The notes below the pieces were generated by a model, which worked only from the letters and a program-made list of their open reading frames with translations, was not told where the DNA came from and did not search any database. The position numbers and the translations under genes were made by a program. A DNA stretch of 64,000 bases, from NCBI GenBank assembly GCA_030278955.1, contig JAOANR010000003.1, positions 20,297,050-20,361,049 on the forward strand, written 5' to 3'. Numbering within the stretch: the stretch's first letter is position 1; each line of letters opens with the position of its first letter. Below, piece by piece: positions 1-11,065 of this stretch. The stretch comes from Hygrophila difformis (taxonomy: Eukaryota; Streptophyta; Magnoliopsida; Lamiales; Acanthaceae).

Positions 1-3000
1 TTGCTGGAATTGAAAAAGTTTCTAATTGGGAGAATAATCCTTTCCTAAACAGACTTCATGTTCAACTTAGCAAAGAATTAGGGAGAATCCTGGAATTTGA
101 AGAATTAAATTGGATTCAGCGCAGCACTAGAGATTGGAACTTTGCTGGGGATAAGAATTCTAAATTCTATCATAATTTTGTCAAGCAGCGCCAAATCCAG
201 AGGAAATTTTCAATCCTTGAAGACAACCAAGGAAATGTATATCAAACGGACTGTGGTATTCATAACATGGTTGTGGATTATTTTATCAATCTTTACTCAG
301 ATGGTTCTACGCCCACAGCATCTCTGAACAATCTCAATGACAGTCCTAAATGTCTTAGCAGCGATGACCGTGAGTTCCTTCAAAGACAACCATCTATAGA
401 AGAAGTCCACCAGGCAATCAAAAGCATGGCACCACTCAAAGCTCCAGGCCCGGATGGCTTTCAGGCTATCTTTTACCAACAGACTTGGGATACCACTGGT
501 GCATTAGTTTATAGATCTATTTGTGATTTCTTCTTTGGTGTTCAGGACATCAAAGACATCAACCAAACTCAGATCGTTCTGATTCCTAAGATTAGCAATC
601 CTAAGAAAGTTTCTCAGTTTAGGCCTATTAGTTTATGCAACGTCTTTTATAAAATTCTCACTAAACTCCTTACTATGCGATTAACTAATATTATGCCTTT
701 TTTGATAGCTCCAGGTCAAGCTAGCTTTGTCAAACGTAGGCTGCTCCATGACAACATTATCACCTCAAGAGCTTGCTTACCGCATGGACAAATCCAAAGT
801 AAAGCCAGGTCTTATGATGATCAAATTGGACCTTGAGAAAGCATATGATCGATTGAGATGGAGTTTCATTCGAGAAACGTTGACGTTGGCAGGTTTCCCT
901 AAACTTTTTACAGATTTAATAATGAAATGTGTTGAATCCACTTCATTACAGGTTTCTTGGAATGATACCTTGTCCGTCCCTTTTAAGCCATCTAGAGGAA
1001 TTCGCCAAGGGGATCCTATTTCTCCCTATATCTTTATTCTTTGCATGGAAAGGCTAGGAAACTTAATACGTGATGCTACAGCTGCTGGGCTCTGGAAAAC
1101 TAAGAGCTGGAATAGGAATAGGATCAATGTTCCTTATCTTTTTTTTTTGCAGATGATATTCTTCTTTTCGCCAAAGCCACTTCTGACCAAGCTTGTCTCA
1201 TCAAATCCATCCTGGACCGCTTTTGCGCTTGCTCTGGCCTCTCTATTAATACCCTCAAGTCTCATGATTTTTGGCAAGGAAATTGGCAGGGCTGAAAAGC
1301 AAAATATTTTGAATGAACTTGGTATCAAGCAGGCTGGCTCTGTGGGCACCTACTTGGGAGTTCCAATTCTCACTGGCCGTCGTACTTCTTCCCATTTTGG
1401 TTTTCTTATTGACAAGCTCAATAAAAAGATTGGTAATTGGGCTAATAGGCAATTAAGTTTTGCTGGTCGTATCACATTAATCAACTCTGTTTTGCAGGCA
1501 ATGGGATCCCATTCTCTACAGGTCATGAAACTCCCTTCTAAAGTCTCCTCAGAAATTGAAAGGATTACCAGAAACTTCTTATGGGGCTCCTCGACATCCA
1601 AAAGGAAGATCCATCTAATTGCTTGGGATCGACTAACTGAAAGTATTACTCGAGGTGGCCTTGGCTTCAGAAGAACAAAAGATCTTAACGATAACCTTCT
1701 TATGAAAGGTTGTTGGAGCCTCCTTACAAGGGATACTCCATGGTCTCAGATCATGAAAGCCCAGTATGGTTGGCAAGGGCATGGTTTTACACACAATATC
1801 CAATCCTTTTCCTATATCGCCAAAGACTTGTACTCAGTATGGGATAGATTTTGTAAACATCTCGGGTGGAAAGTTGGCAATGGTAAGCATGTCTTTTTTT
1901 GGACGGATAGGTGGCTTAACGAGGATCTTATTTTGCAGGATTGTACATTGGTCGAGATACCTCCTGCCGAGATTAATAAGTTTGTTGCTGATTATGTGAT
2001 TGATAATAGCTGGGACATGTCGCTCCTCTCCACCATCCTTTATCCGTCCATCATTCAGATTCTTGACCAGACCATCCCCCCGACTCAGAACAATGGTGAT
2101 GATATCCCCTTCTGGCGTCTTACACCTGATGGCATTTTCTCAGTTCGTAGCGCCATTTTGGACATGGAGAACACCAGGGATCTTGCACCTGTCGACCTCA
2201 GTTGGAAGCGTATCTGGCGTTGGCCAGTTCCCCATAAAGCCAGATCCTTTCTTTGGCTTGCCTCCCTTAATCGACTGATGACCAATGCTGAGAAGTGTAG
2301 ACGTTCAATCTTGGACACGGATACTTGTTGGAAATGTGGAGAATTTGAGGACGCTATTCATGCCATTCGAGATTGCCATGCGTCTGAAATGGTTTGGAGG
2401 AATCTGGATTTTCAACCCTCTCAGAGCTTCTGGGTCCTGAATATTCGGGAATGGATACTCTCTATGGCTAGCTCAAAAGTTGGTGATAAAACAGCCACCC
2501 TTTTTGGATTCGCATGTTGGTTAATCTGGAAGAATAGGTGTAAGGAGCTTCATGGGGAGGATTTCACTTCCTGGGAGACCTTACATTGGAAGATCAGGAA
2601 AGCATCTAACGAATACTTAGCTGGATGTCTCTTTTTAAAGAGAGTAGGGGCCAAACGATGGACTACCAGAATGGTGCACTGGATTTTGCCTCCTGTTGGT
2701 TGGTGCAAAGCCAACAGTGATGGCCATTTCTCTAGTCGTTCATGTCATGCATGTGGGATTCTCCGTGACTCCGCTGGCTGCTGGATTGGAGGAGTTCGTG
2801 CCAAGTTTCCAAATATGTGCATATCTAGTCTTGAAGCTAGGGGTATACTGTTATGTCTTCAATTCGCATGGGAGAAAGGTATTCAAAGACTTATTATGGA
2901 ATCAGACAACAAGGAGATCATTGACTTCATCAATGATAGGAGTCTTCTTTATGGTCCTTGTCCTAGATTTTATACTCAGATTCAAGAAATGAAGTTGTGG

Positions 3001-3215
3001 AACTGGGAGATCCGATTTCAGGCCATTCCTAGAAGTTGTAATAAAGTGGCTGATGCTTTTGTAAAGTGTCACTTTTCTTCTCTTAATTTTGAACAATTAG
3101 ATAGGCCTCCTGATCACTTAGTTCGATTGCTTCAAAATGATGTACTTGGTTTACATTCTGCTCAGCAGTTTTTGGAATAATATGGCTTCGGCCCTCCTTT
3201 TCCCCCCGAAAAAAA
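1..3215 (+). mobile_element. L1-type LINE, 3' portion, cut by window start
   Basis: Non-LTR retrotransposon oriented left to right. The window starts inside ORF2, downstream of where the endonuclease would be. Reverse transcriptase, zf-RVT and RNase H domains follow in order. The element ends with a short 3' UTR after the stop at 3180: a C-rich stretch followed by an A7 run at 3209-3215, which I take as the remnant of the poly(A) tail. No target-site duplication can be tested because the 5' end lies outside the window. Several frameshifts show it is dead. Confidence 0.9.
3..3180 (+). pseudogene. LINE ORF2 remnant: reverse transcriptase, zf-RVT, RNase H
   Basis: Copies LINE RNA into DNA at the target site in intact elements. 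Frame 3 is open from the window start and carries the linker motif GDKNSKFYH, then APGPDGF and FRPISL of the RT fingers. A one-base change near 768-770 moves the frame, after which KLDLEKAYDRL and GIRQGDPISP follow. The catalytic motif FADDILLF lies near 1149-1172, but in the neighbouring frame after a T-run; the main frame resumes by about 1290 (GTYLGVPI). A zf-RVT region (about 2100-2390, CWKCGEF) and an RNase H domain follow (2700-3080: NSDG, LEARG, ESDN, ADAF). The acidic residues of RNase H are present. Non-functional as it stands. Confidence 0.88.
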
Positions 3216-3665
3216 TGAGACGAAGGTAGTATTTAATTTGATTTGTGTGTACCTATTGGTGCCATTTATTTATTAATTTTTTCAAAGCGGGAGCGAGAAA
3301 AATGGTAATGAGAACTCATACCACACATATTATAAAGAGATAAAGAAAAGAGATAGAAGTTGGTGGAAAATCGAACCCAACCATAAAGTTGGAAAACATG
3401 TACTTGAACACTTTAATCGGTACATTTACTTAAGATATAAAAGGCTTCCCATTAATTTTTTCTGATACATAATTGTTTTAAGGAATGAGTATTCAATTTA
3501 TAGATTATAAATGAAGAAAAAGAGTGAAATATTTTTGGGTAACATTGAAACTATTCGAATGTCATGTCGGTAAAGAGGTATTTGAAAAAGAGTGAATGTT
3601 GGTAAAGCTAGTAAACCATAATCCGGGTTCACATTTGAAATTGGCTTCTTGCTCCATATATATAA
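3216..3665. other. AT-rich spacer, nothing recognised
   Basis: AT-rich sequence between the LINE tail and the first MITE. I see no ORF of note, no inverted repeat ends and no RNA gene. Confidence 0.5.
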
Positions 3666-3929
3666 TACTTCATCCGTTCCTTAATAATTGACACGTTGGG
3701 AGTTTTGTCACTATTCATTGAATAACTTTAATTCAACTTTTTAACACAATTATACAAGATAAAATATAGTCAAATGAGATCTTGTTGGATTCGTCTAATC
3801 GCATAGATTCGGAATATTAAATTTTCATAATTTTTACTTGTATGGAATTTGAGTTATTAAGGATTAAAAACGTGTATTGGATTGCGTGAAATATGGGTCC
3901 GTGGCAAATATTAAGGAACATAGGAAGTA
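3666..3929 (+). mobile_element. Stowaway-like MITE (copy 1)
   Basis: A 264-bp element starting TACTTCATCCGTTCCTT and ending in the imperfect complement AAGGAACATAGGAAGTA, with TA at both ends as expected for Tc1/mariner-type MITEs. It has no coding capacity. A second copy of the same family lies in inverted orientation at 6569-6832 with matching internal sequence (an AGATCTTGTTGGATTCGTC-like core and a GGATTGCGTGAAA-like segment). Confidence 0.8.
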
Positions 3930-5850
3930 ATTATAGTTAATTATAATTATCATTTTGTTTTTGTTGAACAGCCTATACAACATAGGAAATGGGTGGTGAG
4001 AACACATGACACACAAATTACAAAGGGAGAAAGGGCGGTGGGGAATTTGACGGTAAATTAAAGTAATTAGGGATGAAATACAAAACATTCAGCAATATTA
4101 CAAAATAACTATATTAACGATCTTGGAGGTTTGAGTGAGTTTAATGGGTTGATATCATTACTTAATTAAGCGACTAGAGGTTGATGGAATGCACTGTTTT
4201 GGACCCTTTAATTTGTTCAGTTCGTAAATTTGTGGGATTCTTTCCCCTCCATGCATGTTAGCTTCACCAAACTTTCATTCTTTTGAATAAACTAGTTTAG
4301 GATATAAAATAATTAGAGCACGATAAGGCGAGCAAATTAACAAAGTAATTAGCTGCAGGTGGTGCCAAATTAAAGCTAAGGCCACTAATCATCCCATCAT
4401 CCTTAATATATTCCTCTCACTGCTTTTTAACGTGTTCAAATATACTTAACTTCACTATATTGTCCAGATTTGATCCTCAAACTAGATTAGATTTGTTTAA
4501 AACCTAACTACCATATATTCTCCAGCATTTAACAACATACTATAATATATAGGATAAATAAAGTAGGAAACATATAAATTTCCTCAATTATTGAGGAATG
4601 CATGGAAAAGGAGGAGTCAAGAACTCAAGATAATTGTGTACGTAGTAAAACATGATGAGCAGGCACCGCGTTATCGGGTATGGCCGACAGAAGAAGGGCC
4701 TTGGGGGCCGCCGCCCCCGAGTTCAAAATTTGCCATTAATTTTTTTATAAATTATGTGCATTTTCGTTATGTAGAAAATATATATATATATTTTTTTTTT
4801 TGTAATTTACGTAATGGAGAAGACGAAGAGGAAAAAAAAGTTAACATATTGCTTTGTTGGTGGATTTTTTTAACACAAGCACATATGTTTTTCATCTTAA
4901 TAAATAAAATAATAAACTTGGTCCAGTGTATAAAGTAGTGACTATATTAGGGAGAGCATGTTTTACCGGCTTATGATATTAGCATTGACCATACCTATTA
5001 CAATTGCTACGGTTCAAACATTTTTAAAGATATTTTTCTGCATTGAAGTTTATTAAGAGAGATTTGTGTAACAAAATTGGAGGTGATTTTTGTCAGTGAC
5101 TCCTTAGAAATCTTACACTGAAAATTAGGTTTTGTAATGTTCTAAAAAAAATCGACTAGTAGTTTACAATTGCAGTACATAATATAAAACTAAAATATTT
5201 ATAATGACTTTTCTATATGATATCTTTTATTATTTTATATATTGTAAGAAAAAAATTCATAGCTCGCCCACCAGGTTCTAACTCTCTGCGTCCGCCACTG
5301 GTGGTGATGGATAGGGGAATTTTTATGTTGTTTTCGATATGTGATTGCCGGGTGGAGATTCCGAGACTATGTTCTTATTACACTTTGATATCACTTAAAG
5401 GCCCTATGTTAATCGATACCTTCACAACAAGAAATAAAATGCATTTATCAACCTTTAGCTTGGGGGTTTGGAATTTGGATAGTGTGCTATAAAATGTAAT
5501 ATTTAGCAGGTGCTGGCGTGCTGACCCGTCAAGGTGTGTATTGAGTGTTAATGATGTGTGTTGGATATTTAATGGTGTTAAAGCTGTATAAAACCACATA
5601 GTACATACAAAACACTCATTCGACTCATTCAGCGCAGACAAAACACTACTCCAGTACCTGATAATTCAGCTCCCAAACCAAATCCTAACTTGGGTATCGC
5701 TAAAATCTGATTAGAAAGTAATAAAGCATTGCAAACCCAAATTTTGTATCATTAACAACAGTTTTATACTCCATTTAAATTGTTGTGGGCTTGCAACTGG
5801 GCGGTTGGAGTAAATCACCCAGACATGCACGTTCGGATTCTATTCCCACA
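3930..5850. other. AT-rich spacer with possible transposon debris
   Basis: Mostly AT-rich sequence without a convincing gene. Two spots stand out. The first is a GC-rich palindrome at 4703-4718 (GGGGGC/GCCCCC arms) followed by GAGTTCAAAATTT. The second is GTCCGCCACTG at 5290-5300, which resembles the CAGTGGCGGA ends of plant hAT-type elements read backwards. A matching left end was not found, so a transposon remnant here is only a suspicion. Short ORFs in this interval show no recognisable domain. Confidence 0.3.
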
Positions 5851-5856
5851 TACTTC

Positions 5857-5895
<39 letters not shown>

Positions 5896-6185
5896 CACCA
5901 TATGGTGTTTTGGTACTATTTACACTTACACTTTAACTTAAACTTTTATCATAGTTATACAAATTGTACTATTTACACTTACATTTTAACTTAAAGTTTT
6001 ATCATAGTTATACGAATTAAAATATAGCCATGTGAGATCTTGTTAGATTCGCCTCGTTTTGTAGTTTTTAAATATGAAACTTTTAGAATTTTTAGTTGTA
6101 CCGAATATGAGTTATTAATGATTTAAAATGTGCATTTGACTGCGTGTTAGTGGATCCATAGCAAAAATAAAAACCGGAGGGAGTA
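5851..6185 (+). mobile_element. Stowaway-like MITE with internal expansion
   Basis: Starts TACTTCGG and ends CCGGAGGGAGTA. The inner part matches the MITE at 3666-3929: a GTGAGATCTTGTTAGATTCG block near 6032, then a TGACTGCGTG block near 6138. It is longer than its relatives because of a 37-nt T-run at 5859-5895 just inside the left end and a 53-bp tandem duplication. Another TACTTCCTCCG end begins at 6194, just to the right, and may be a separate truncated element. Confidence 0.6.
5913..6018. repeat. 53-bp tandem duplication inside MITE
   Basis: Two adjacent copies, 5913-5965 and 5966-6018, both beginning GTACTATTTACACTTACA and differing at only a few positions. Confidence 0.8.
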
Positions 6186-6351
6186 AATACATGTACTTCC
6201 TCCGTTTATTTTATTTAAATTATTATTATATTCATACACCTAGAATTTTATTTTATCTTCTCAATATTATTTGGCTATTCTCAGACTGATGTTTGAGGCC
6301 CAATACAAATTTTTAGATATATTGGTGCATGCTAAATGCATAAATTATCTT

Positions 6352-6895
6352 TTAGTTCACCCGTCTCATTCTAATTGTCTCATTTAGACTCTTTACACAG
6401 TTCATTATGTATGTTTGACCTAAATTTTTGTTACTATTATATAAGAAAATACAGTCGAGTGGTTGTTGAATTCGTCTTTTTACATAGTTTAAGAATATAC
6501 ATTTTTTTTTTATAATTTTTACTTGTCCATATTTTATGTTAATTGATACTTCGAATAGTTTTAGAATATACTTCATCCGTTCCTTTTTAATTGCCACGGA
6601 CCCACGTTTCACGCAATCCAGTACACATTTTAAATTCTTAATAACTCAAATTGCATACGAGTAAAAATTATGAAAAATTGATATTCTAAATCTATGCGAT
6701 TAGACGAATCTAACAAGATCTCAATTGACTATGTTTAATCTTATATAATTGTATGAAAAGGTTGAATCAAAGTTACTTAATGAACAGTGACAAAACACCA
6801 TCCGTGTCAATTAATTAGGAACGGATGAAGTATATATTGCTCTTAAATGAATGCATTGGACTACGTGTCCAAAAGTTTTGAGACATTTTATATGG
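6352..6895. mobile_element. Stowaway-like MITE split by a second MITE
   Basis: The left part (6352-6568) starts near ACCCGTCTCATTCTAATTG and holds a degenerate version of the family core. The right part (6833-6895) contains GGACTACGTGTCC and a TTGAGACATTTTATATGGGA-like end that roughly complements the left end. The two halves are separated by the intact MITE at 6569-6832. The outer boundaries are approximate. Confidence 0.45.
6569..6832 (-). mobile_element. Stowaway-like MITE (copy 2, inverted)
   Basis: 264 bp, TACTTCATCCGTTCCTT at the left and AACGGATGAAGTA at the right. Its sequence is the reverse complement of the family member at 3666-3929 (for example GGACCCACGTTTCACGCAAT near 6598 against the ATTGCGTGAAATATGGGTCC segment near 3883). 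The same length in both copies supports these boundaries. Confidence 0.8.
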
Positions 6896-7565
6896 GATTA
6901 ATACATATTTTAATTACATCTACAATATATAGTTCGAGGCATAGTTGTTAAGATTCCGATCACGATTTTAAGATCTTACGATTTTATGATCACATCTCTC
7001 TAAAACGATCACCATCCTTGTAGGATCTTAAATTTAGTAAAATCTGGATAAGATCTCGATCATGATCCTACAATATTACGATCTTATGGTCATACTCCCT
7101 TAAACGTTTCTACGATCTTATGATCATACCCCCTTAAACGCATAAAATAGGATTTTATGATTTGGAGTCAAAGTAACTTTTTTTCTTTAACTTTAAACTT
7201 AAGAACTTGTACGCATTATGTATGATGTGTAAAAAAAATATAATATGTATGCATGTGGAAATATTTTATGTTTAATTATGATATTTTTATATTGTATTGT
7301 CTTCTTAACTCGTAATATTTATAAACACACGAAATAATACTTTTACTTGTTAGTATGCTTAATTGAGTTTATCCATTATTCGTATATATGAGCAATTTGT
7401 TTATAGTAGGGAAATAATATTTTAATAATAACAGTCGAAAAAGAAAAAAGAAAAAACATTGTTTCTTCAAAAAAAAAAGGAAAGAAAACGGCCAAAAAAC
7501 GTTCTGGAATTAAAATCTTGTGACTAGAATTATGAATTTAATTTTCAGATATTGGCAAATTCTCT
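6896..7565. other. AT-rich spacer with GATCTTACGA-rich segment
   Basis: From 6944 to about 7160 the sequence is rich in degenerate repeats of GATCTTACGAT/GATCATACC and opens with ATAGTTGTTAAGAT, similar to one end of the element at 8474-8882. It is probably a decayed member of that family. The rest is AT-rich with an A/G-rich patch near 7440-7490. No gene is seen. Confidence 0.35.
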
Positions 7566-7868
7566 GGGTCTGTTTTGCACGCAGAACTTGAGCTGTAGGG
7601 AGCTATGGAAGCTGTAGCTGTAAAAAAATGTATTAAATGACATAAAATGACAAATATTTATGTAGACTATTGGGCAGTGGGTTGGTTATTGAGTTAAAAT
7701 TGTAATTGGATATAAATAAGCTTGCTAGCTTATTTTTAACGCTACAAGAAGTAGTTCTAAAAAAAGCATACAAAAGCTCCAAAAAGCTAGTGTACAGAAT
7801 AAGATTTTTGTTTTGAATAAAAGCTAAAGCTACCAAAAGCTCCCAAAAGCTAAGTGCAGAATAGACCC
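7566..7868. mobile_element. hAT-like MITE, about 300 bp
   Basis: Terminal inverted repeats GGGTCTGTTTTGCAC (7566-7580) and GTGCAGAATAGACCC (7854-7868) match at 13 of 15 positions when one is reversed. The subterminal sequence is rich in AGCT-containing repeats (AGCTGTAGGGAGCT, AAAGCTCCCAAAAGCT), typical of short hAT-type elements. An exact 8-bp target duplication was not evident. Confidence 0.6.
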
Positions 7869-8066
7869 TCTATATTCTCCTATAGGGATTTGAATGTAGA
7901 TCATTGATAGTATAATTTTCATTAATTAGGTTAGTTATTAAATGAAAAATTATAACCGACCTAGCTCGATAGGGCCATACAAGAAATTTGGTCGTTGAAA
8001 TTAAACAAACACCACTACTTTATGAAGCAAGTCCAGCTAAATCAATCAGCTATTTTATAAGACTGT

Positions 8067-8346
8067 AACCCTGTTTGGCAAATAAGACTGTAACTCTGTT
8101 TGGCAAATAAGCTAAATCAATCAGCTATTTTATAAGAGAATTAAGATAAATTAGGTTATTGAAAAGATAAAATAACTTAAAACAGTGTTCAATCAGCTCT
8201 TTTTGAAACCAATGCAAATAACAACATTTTGGATTTTAGCGTATTTTAGGCAAAAAGTTTGTCTCGAAATTATCAAATAGCTAATTTTAACTAATTATTA
8301 CTCACATAATCAGTTAATAGCTAATAACTAATTCCCAAACAAGGCC
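8067..8346. mobile_element. hAT-like MITE with duplicated left end
   Basis: The left end CCCTGTTTGGCAAATAAG occurs twice in tandem (8068 and 8093, each preceded by AAGACTGTAA). The right end CCCAAACAAGGCC at about 8334-8346 is its complement. The interior carries the ATCAGCTATTTTATAAG block typical of this style of element. The true left boundary is ambiguous because of the duplication. Confidence 0.55.
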
Positions 8347-8473
8347 ACATATTTTTTATAACCCAACCAAATATGAGGAGTGTGGTGAGAGAATGGTTTT
8401 TTTTTTTTTTTTTTCGTGAAGCCGAAGTCAGAGAAAAAAATAGAAAAAAAAATTTCAAATGAAAGGACAAAGG

Positions 8474-8882
8474 CAAGGTTATCAAGATCGAGATATTAGC
8501 TGGGATGGTTTTTGTCTTTGCAAGATTGTATGATCAAATTTAGATCCTAAGATCCTACAAAATTGTAATAATTATACATATTAATAAATAAAAGCATAAC
8601 ATAGAATATTATTAGGTAAATGAAATAATAAAGCATTATTAACGGTCGAAAATAAAATTTAATACCGATTTCATCAAAAACATGAGATTATGAGAGTATA
8701 TTTCAAAATTTGGTAGGACTGGATCGTATAGAATCGTAAGATTCTACCATTAAGATTGGGATTTTACAATCACAATCAAGATCCTATTAAATTTAAGATC
8801 CTCAAATATTGTTTTGACTCGATAAAGTGGAATCGTAAAATCGTAAGATGTTAAGACTTGATCGAGACCTTAATAACTATGG
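8474..8882. mobile_element. Possible MITE with ATAGTTATTAAGG-type ends
   Basis: The left end (CAAGGTTATCAAGATCGAG) and the reverse complement of the right end (CATAGTTATTAAGGTCTCG) are alike but not identical. The interior repeats GATCCTA/ATCGTAAGAT motifs in both orientations. No coding sequence. The family is not identified. Confidence 0.4.
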
Positions 8883-9058
8883 ATAAAGGCCTTTTTTATT
8901 AATACGAATTTCAATATAAAAAAAAAGTTTATTAGAGTTGGTGTCATTCTTTATTTAGTTTGTATTTTAAAGAGTCTCCTCTCCACGAACTTATAGATAG
9001 GACCTTCCACAATTTTGATTATGTGGTAACCAACATACACAGACATACTAAGTATATA

Positions 9059-9512
9059 GGGCATGTTTGTTTTGGCTTTTGTAAAAAGGAGAAGTCAGTA
9101 GTAAAAGAAGAATGAGAGAGAAGGAGAATTCAAAAGTAAAAGCAACTCAAATAATTATTTGGATTGATATTATTTAAGTTGCTTTTCAACTGAAACATAT
9201 TTGGATGAATTATACGTAGAAGTACTTTTGATATATTAAAATTATTAAAATGGACAAAAATATTGTAAGGATATTTACAATATATTTTATTTCCTTTTTA
9301 AATGGGGATATTTTTGTATTTTTTATTCCAAAATGACTTCTCATTTTAAAAAAAGTAACCCCCTACCTAGTTTGAAAGAAAGTTGAATTTTAACTTTTGC
9401 TTAATATTTTTCTTTAAAAAAAAGTCATAACAAACAGATAAAAAAATTCAAATGGACTTTTGGGTGAAGCAAAAGTCAAAAGGAGAAAAAATAAGTCAAA
9501 ACAAACATGCTC
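9059..9512. mobile_element. MITE with GAGCATGTTTGTTTTG ends, about 450 bp
   Basis: The left end GGGCATGTTTGTTTTGGCTT (9059 on) matches the reverse complement of the right end, GAGCATGTTTGTTTTGACTT (ending 9512), at nearly all of 20 positions. AT-rich and non-coding. The style fits a hAT- or Mutator-like non-autonomous element, but the superfamily is not proven. Confidence 0.65.
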
Positions 9513-11065
9513 ATAACCAAACTCTAGATGTGTTGTAATCAATATACCAAGAATGTGATAATCAATATACTAATAAAATAACTAGTAAATAATCCGTGGA
9601 GACTCGACGGGCAGAACTTTATATTATATATAATATATATATTTATATTATACTATAACACCCCGTAAAGTTTTTAAAGAGAAATTTAAAATTTTAATAA
9701 ATAAACATCCAAAATTTCTCATAAACTTAATTTTTTGAAGATGAAAGGAGGACCTTTTCGAGATATGAGATTATTTAAGTCAAACCTAGTTGTGAACGAC
9801 TTTAAGGAATTAAAACTTTTAAGTGCAATAATATTTAGTTAACTTATAAGTGTTAAGTTATTTTTTATTACGAATTATTTAAAATTCGTATTAATTAGCT
9901 ATGACTACGTAGTCGAAATCTAATATAAGTATTTAGTTATTTTAGACCTAAATCCTCGGTAGCAAATTCGGAAAGAGTGATTCGACAATAAATGAAACTT
10001 AATCAGAGTAATATAAATAGTGAGCTAATTAGTTTATTAAAAATATCAGCCGTTACTAATAAGGGATAACTTATTGAATTTATGAAATACCAACTTGAAT
10101 TAATTTATTAAGGGGATATTAAAGATTCATTCTAAAATTTTTAATTCTTAGTCAATAATCAAAAATATTTAATTTTGAAGTATGCCACATAGGTTCCAAG
10201 TAAAGCTTTAGCTTCAAACAATGTTTAGTTACTAGAGCCCCGATAAGTACAAGCTATCTGAGTTTTAATATAAGAATCTATTATAAGCGCTTAAATAAAA
10301 AGAATTAGACAGGAGATAAGTTACAAATTAATCAGATAATTTAATTTAAAATACTTAGCTGGATAAATTTTTGAAATTCATGAACAACCCAATTCTTAGT
10401 TAACATATTATCCTATTAGTAATTTCCAATGTTCCGGTTATTTATTGGATAGATTATAAGAATAAAACCATTGAGAAATTCATTAAATCCATAAACTAGT
10501 TATTAACTAATTAAAGCGAGGGTGAATTGTAAGAAGAAGACTACTTGAGAAAATAAGTGTTAATTTTATCTCGACTAAAGTTATAGAAGTTGGACACTAA
10601 AATTAAACCAAATATTTGATTAATTACTAAAAGAGTCCTTGATCCCAATTATTCCGAAACCTGATTACCTTGCTAGTAAGACCAACCATTAAATAAATTA
10701 AGTAAATAGATCTTGAATTAGAATATACTTTATAACATTAGGAGCTTAATTAAACCCGTTAAGCCCATTGAATTGTTTAAAGATATTGGGTTAAATGTTG
10801 GACATGGAATAGATTATAAAATTAAATTCCTACAATTAGATTAAAATACTTAATCCATTTCATGGTTGAGAATTCATGATTTGTTCAACTTTTGACTAGC
10901 AATTGACCCGGATTGGGAACATTTGGAAATTTGAATTATTTGTTTAACAGTGCCAATTAATAATTAATTCGAGTCCAGTGAATCAATTCGATTAATAAGA
11001 TTATGAGTTTTAAGGGATTATTAGGTCCATAATCTAAGATAATTAGGTGATTAAGATTAAGGAAC

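Noticed and set aside
11000..11065. Target-site duplication for the second LINE
   Set aside because: I compared the sequence after the poly(A) (GTCCAACACATT) with the upstream flank and found only weak, chance-level matches, so no duplication is claimed.
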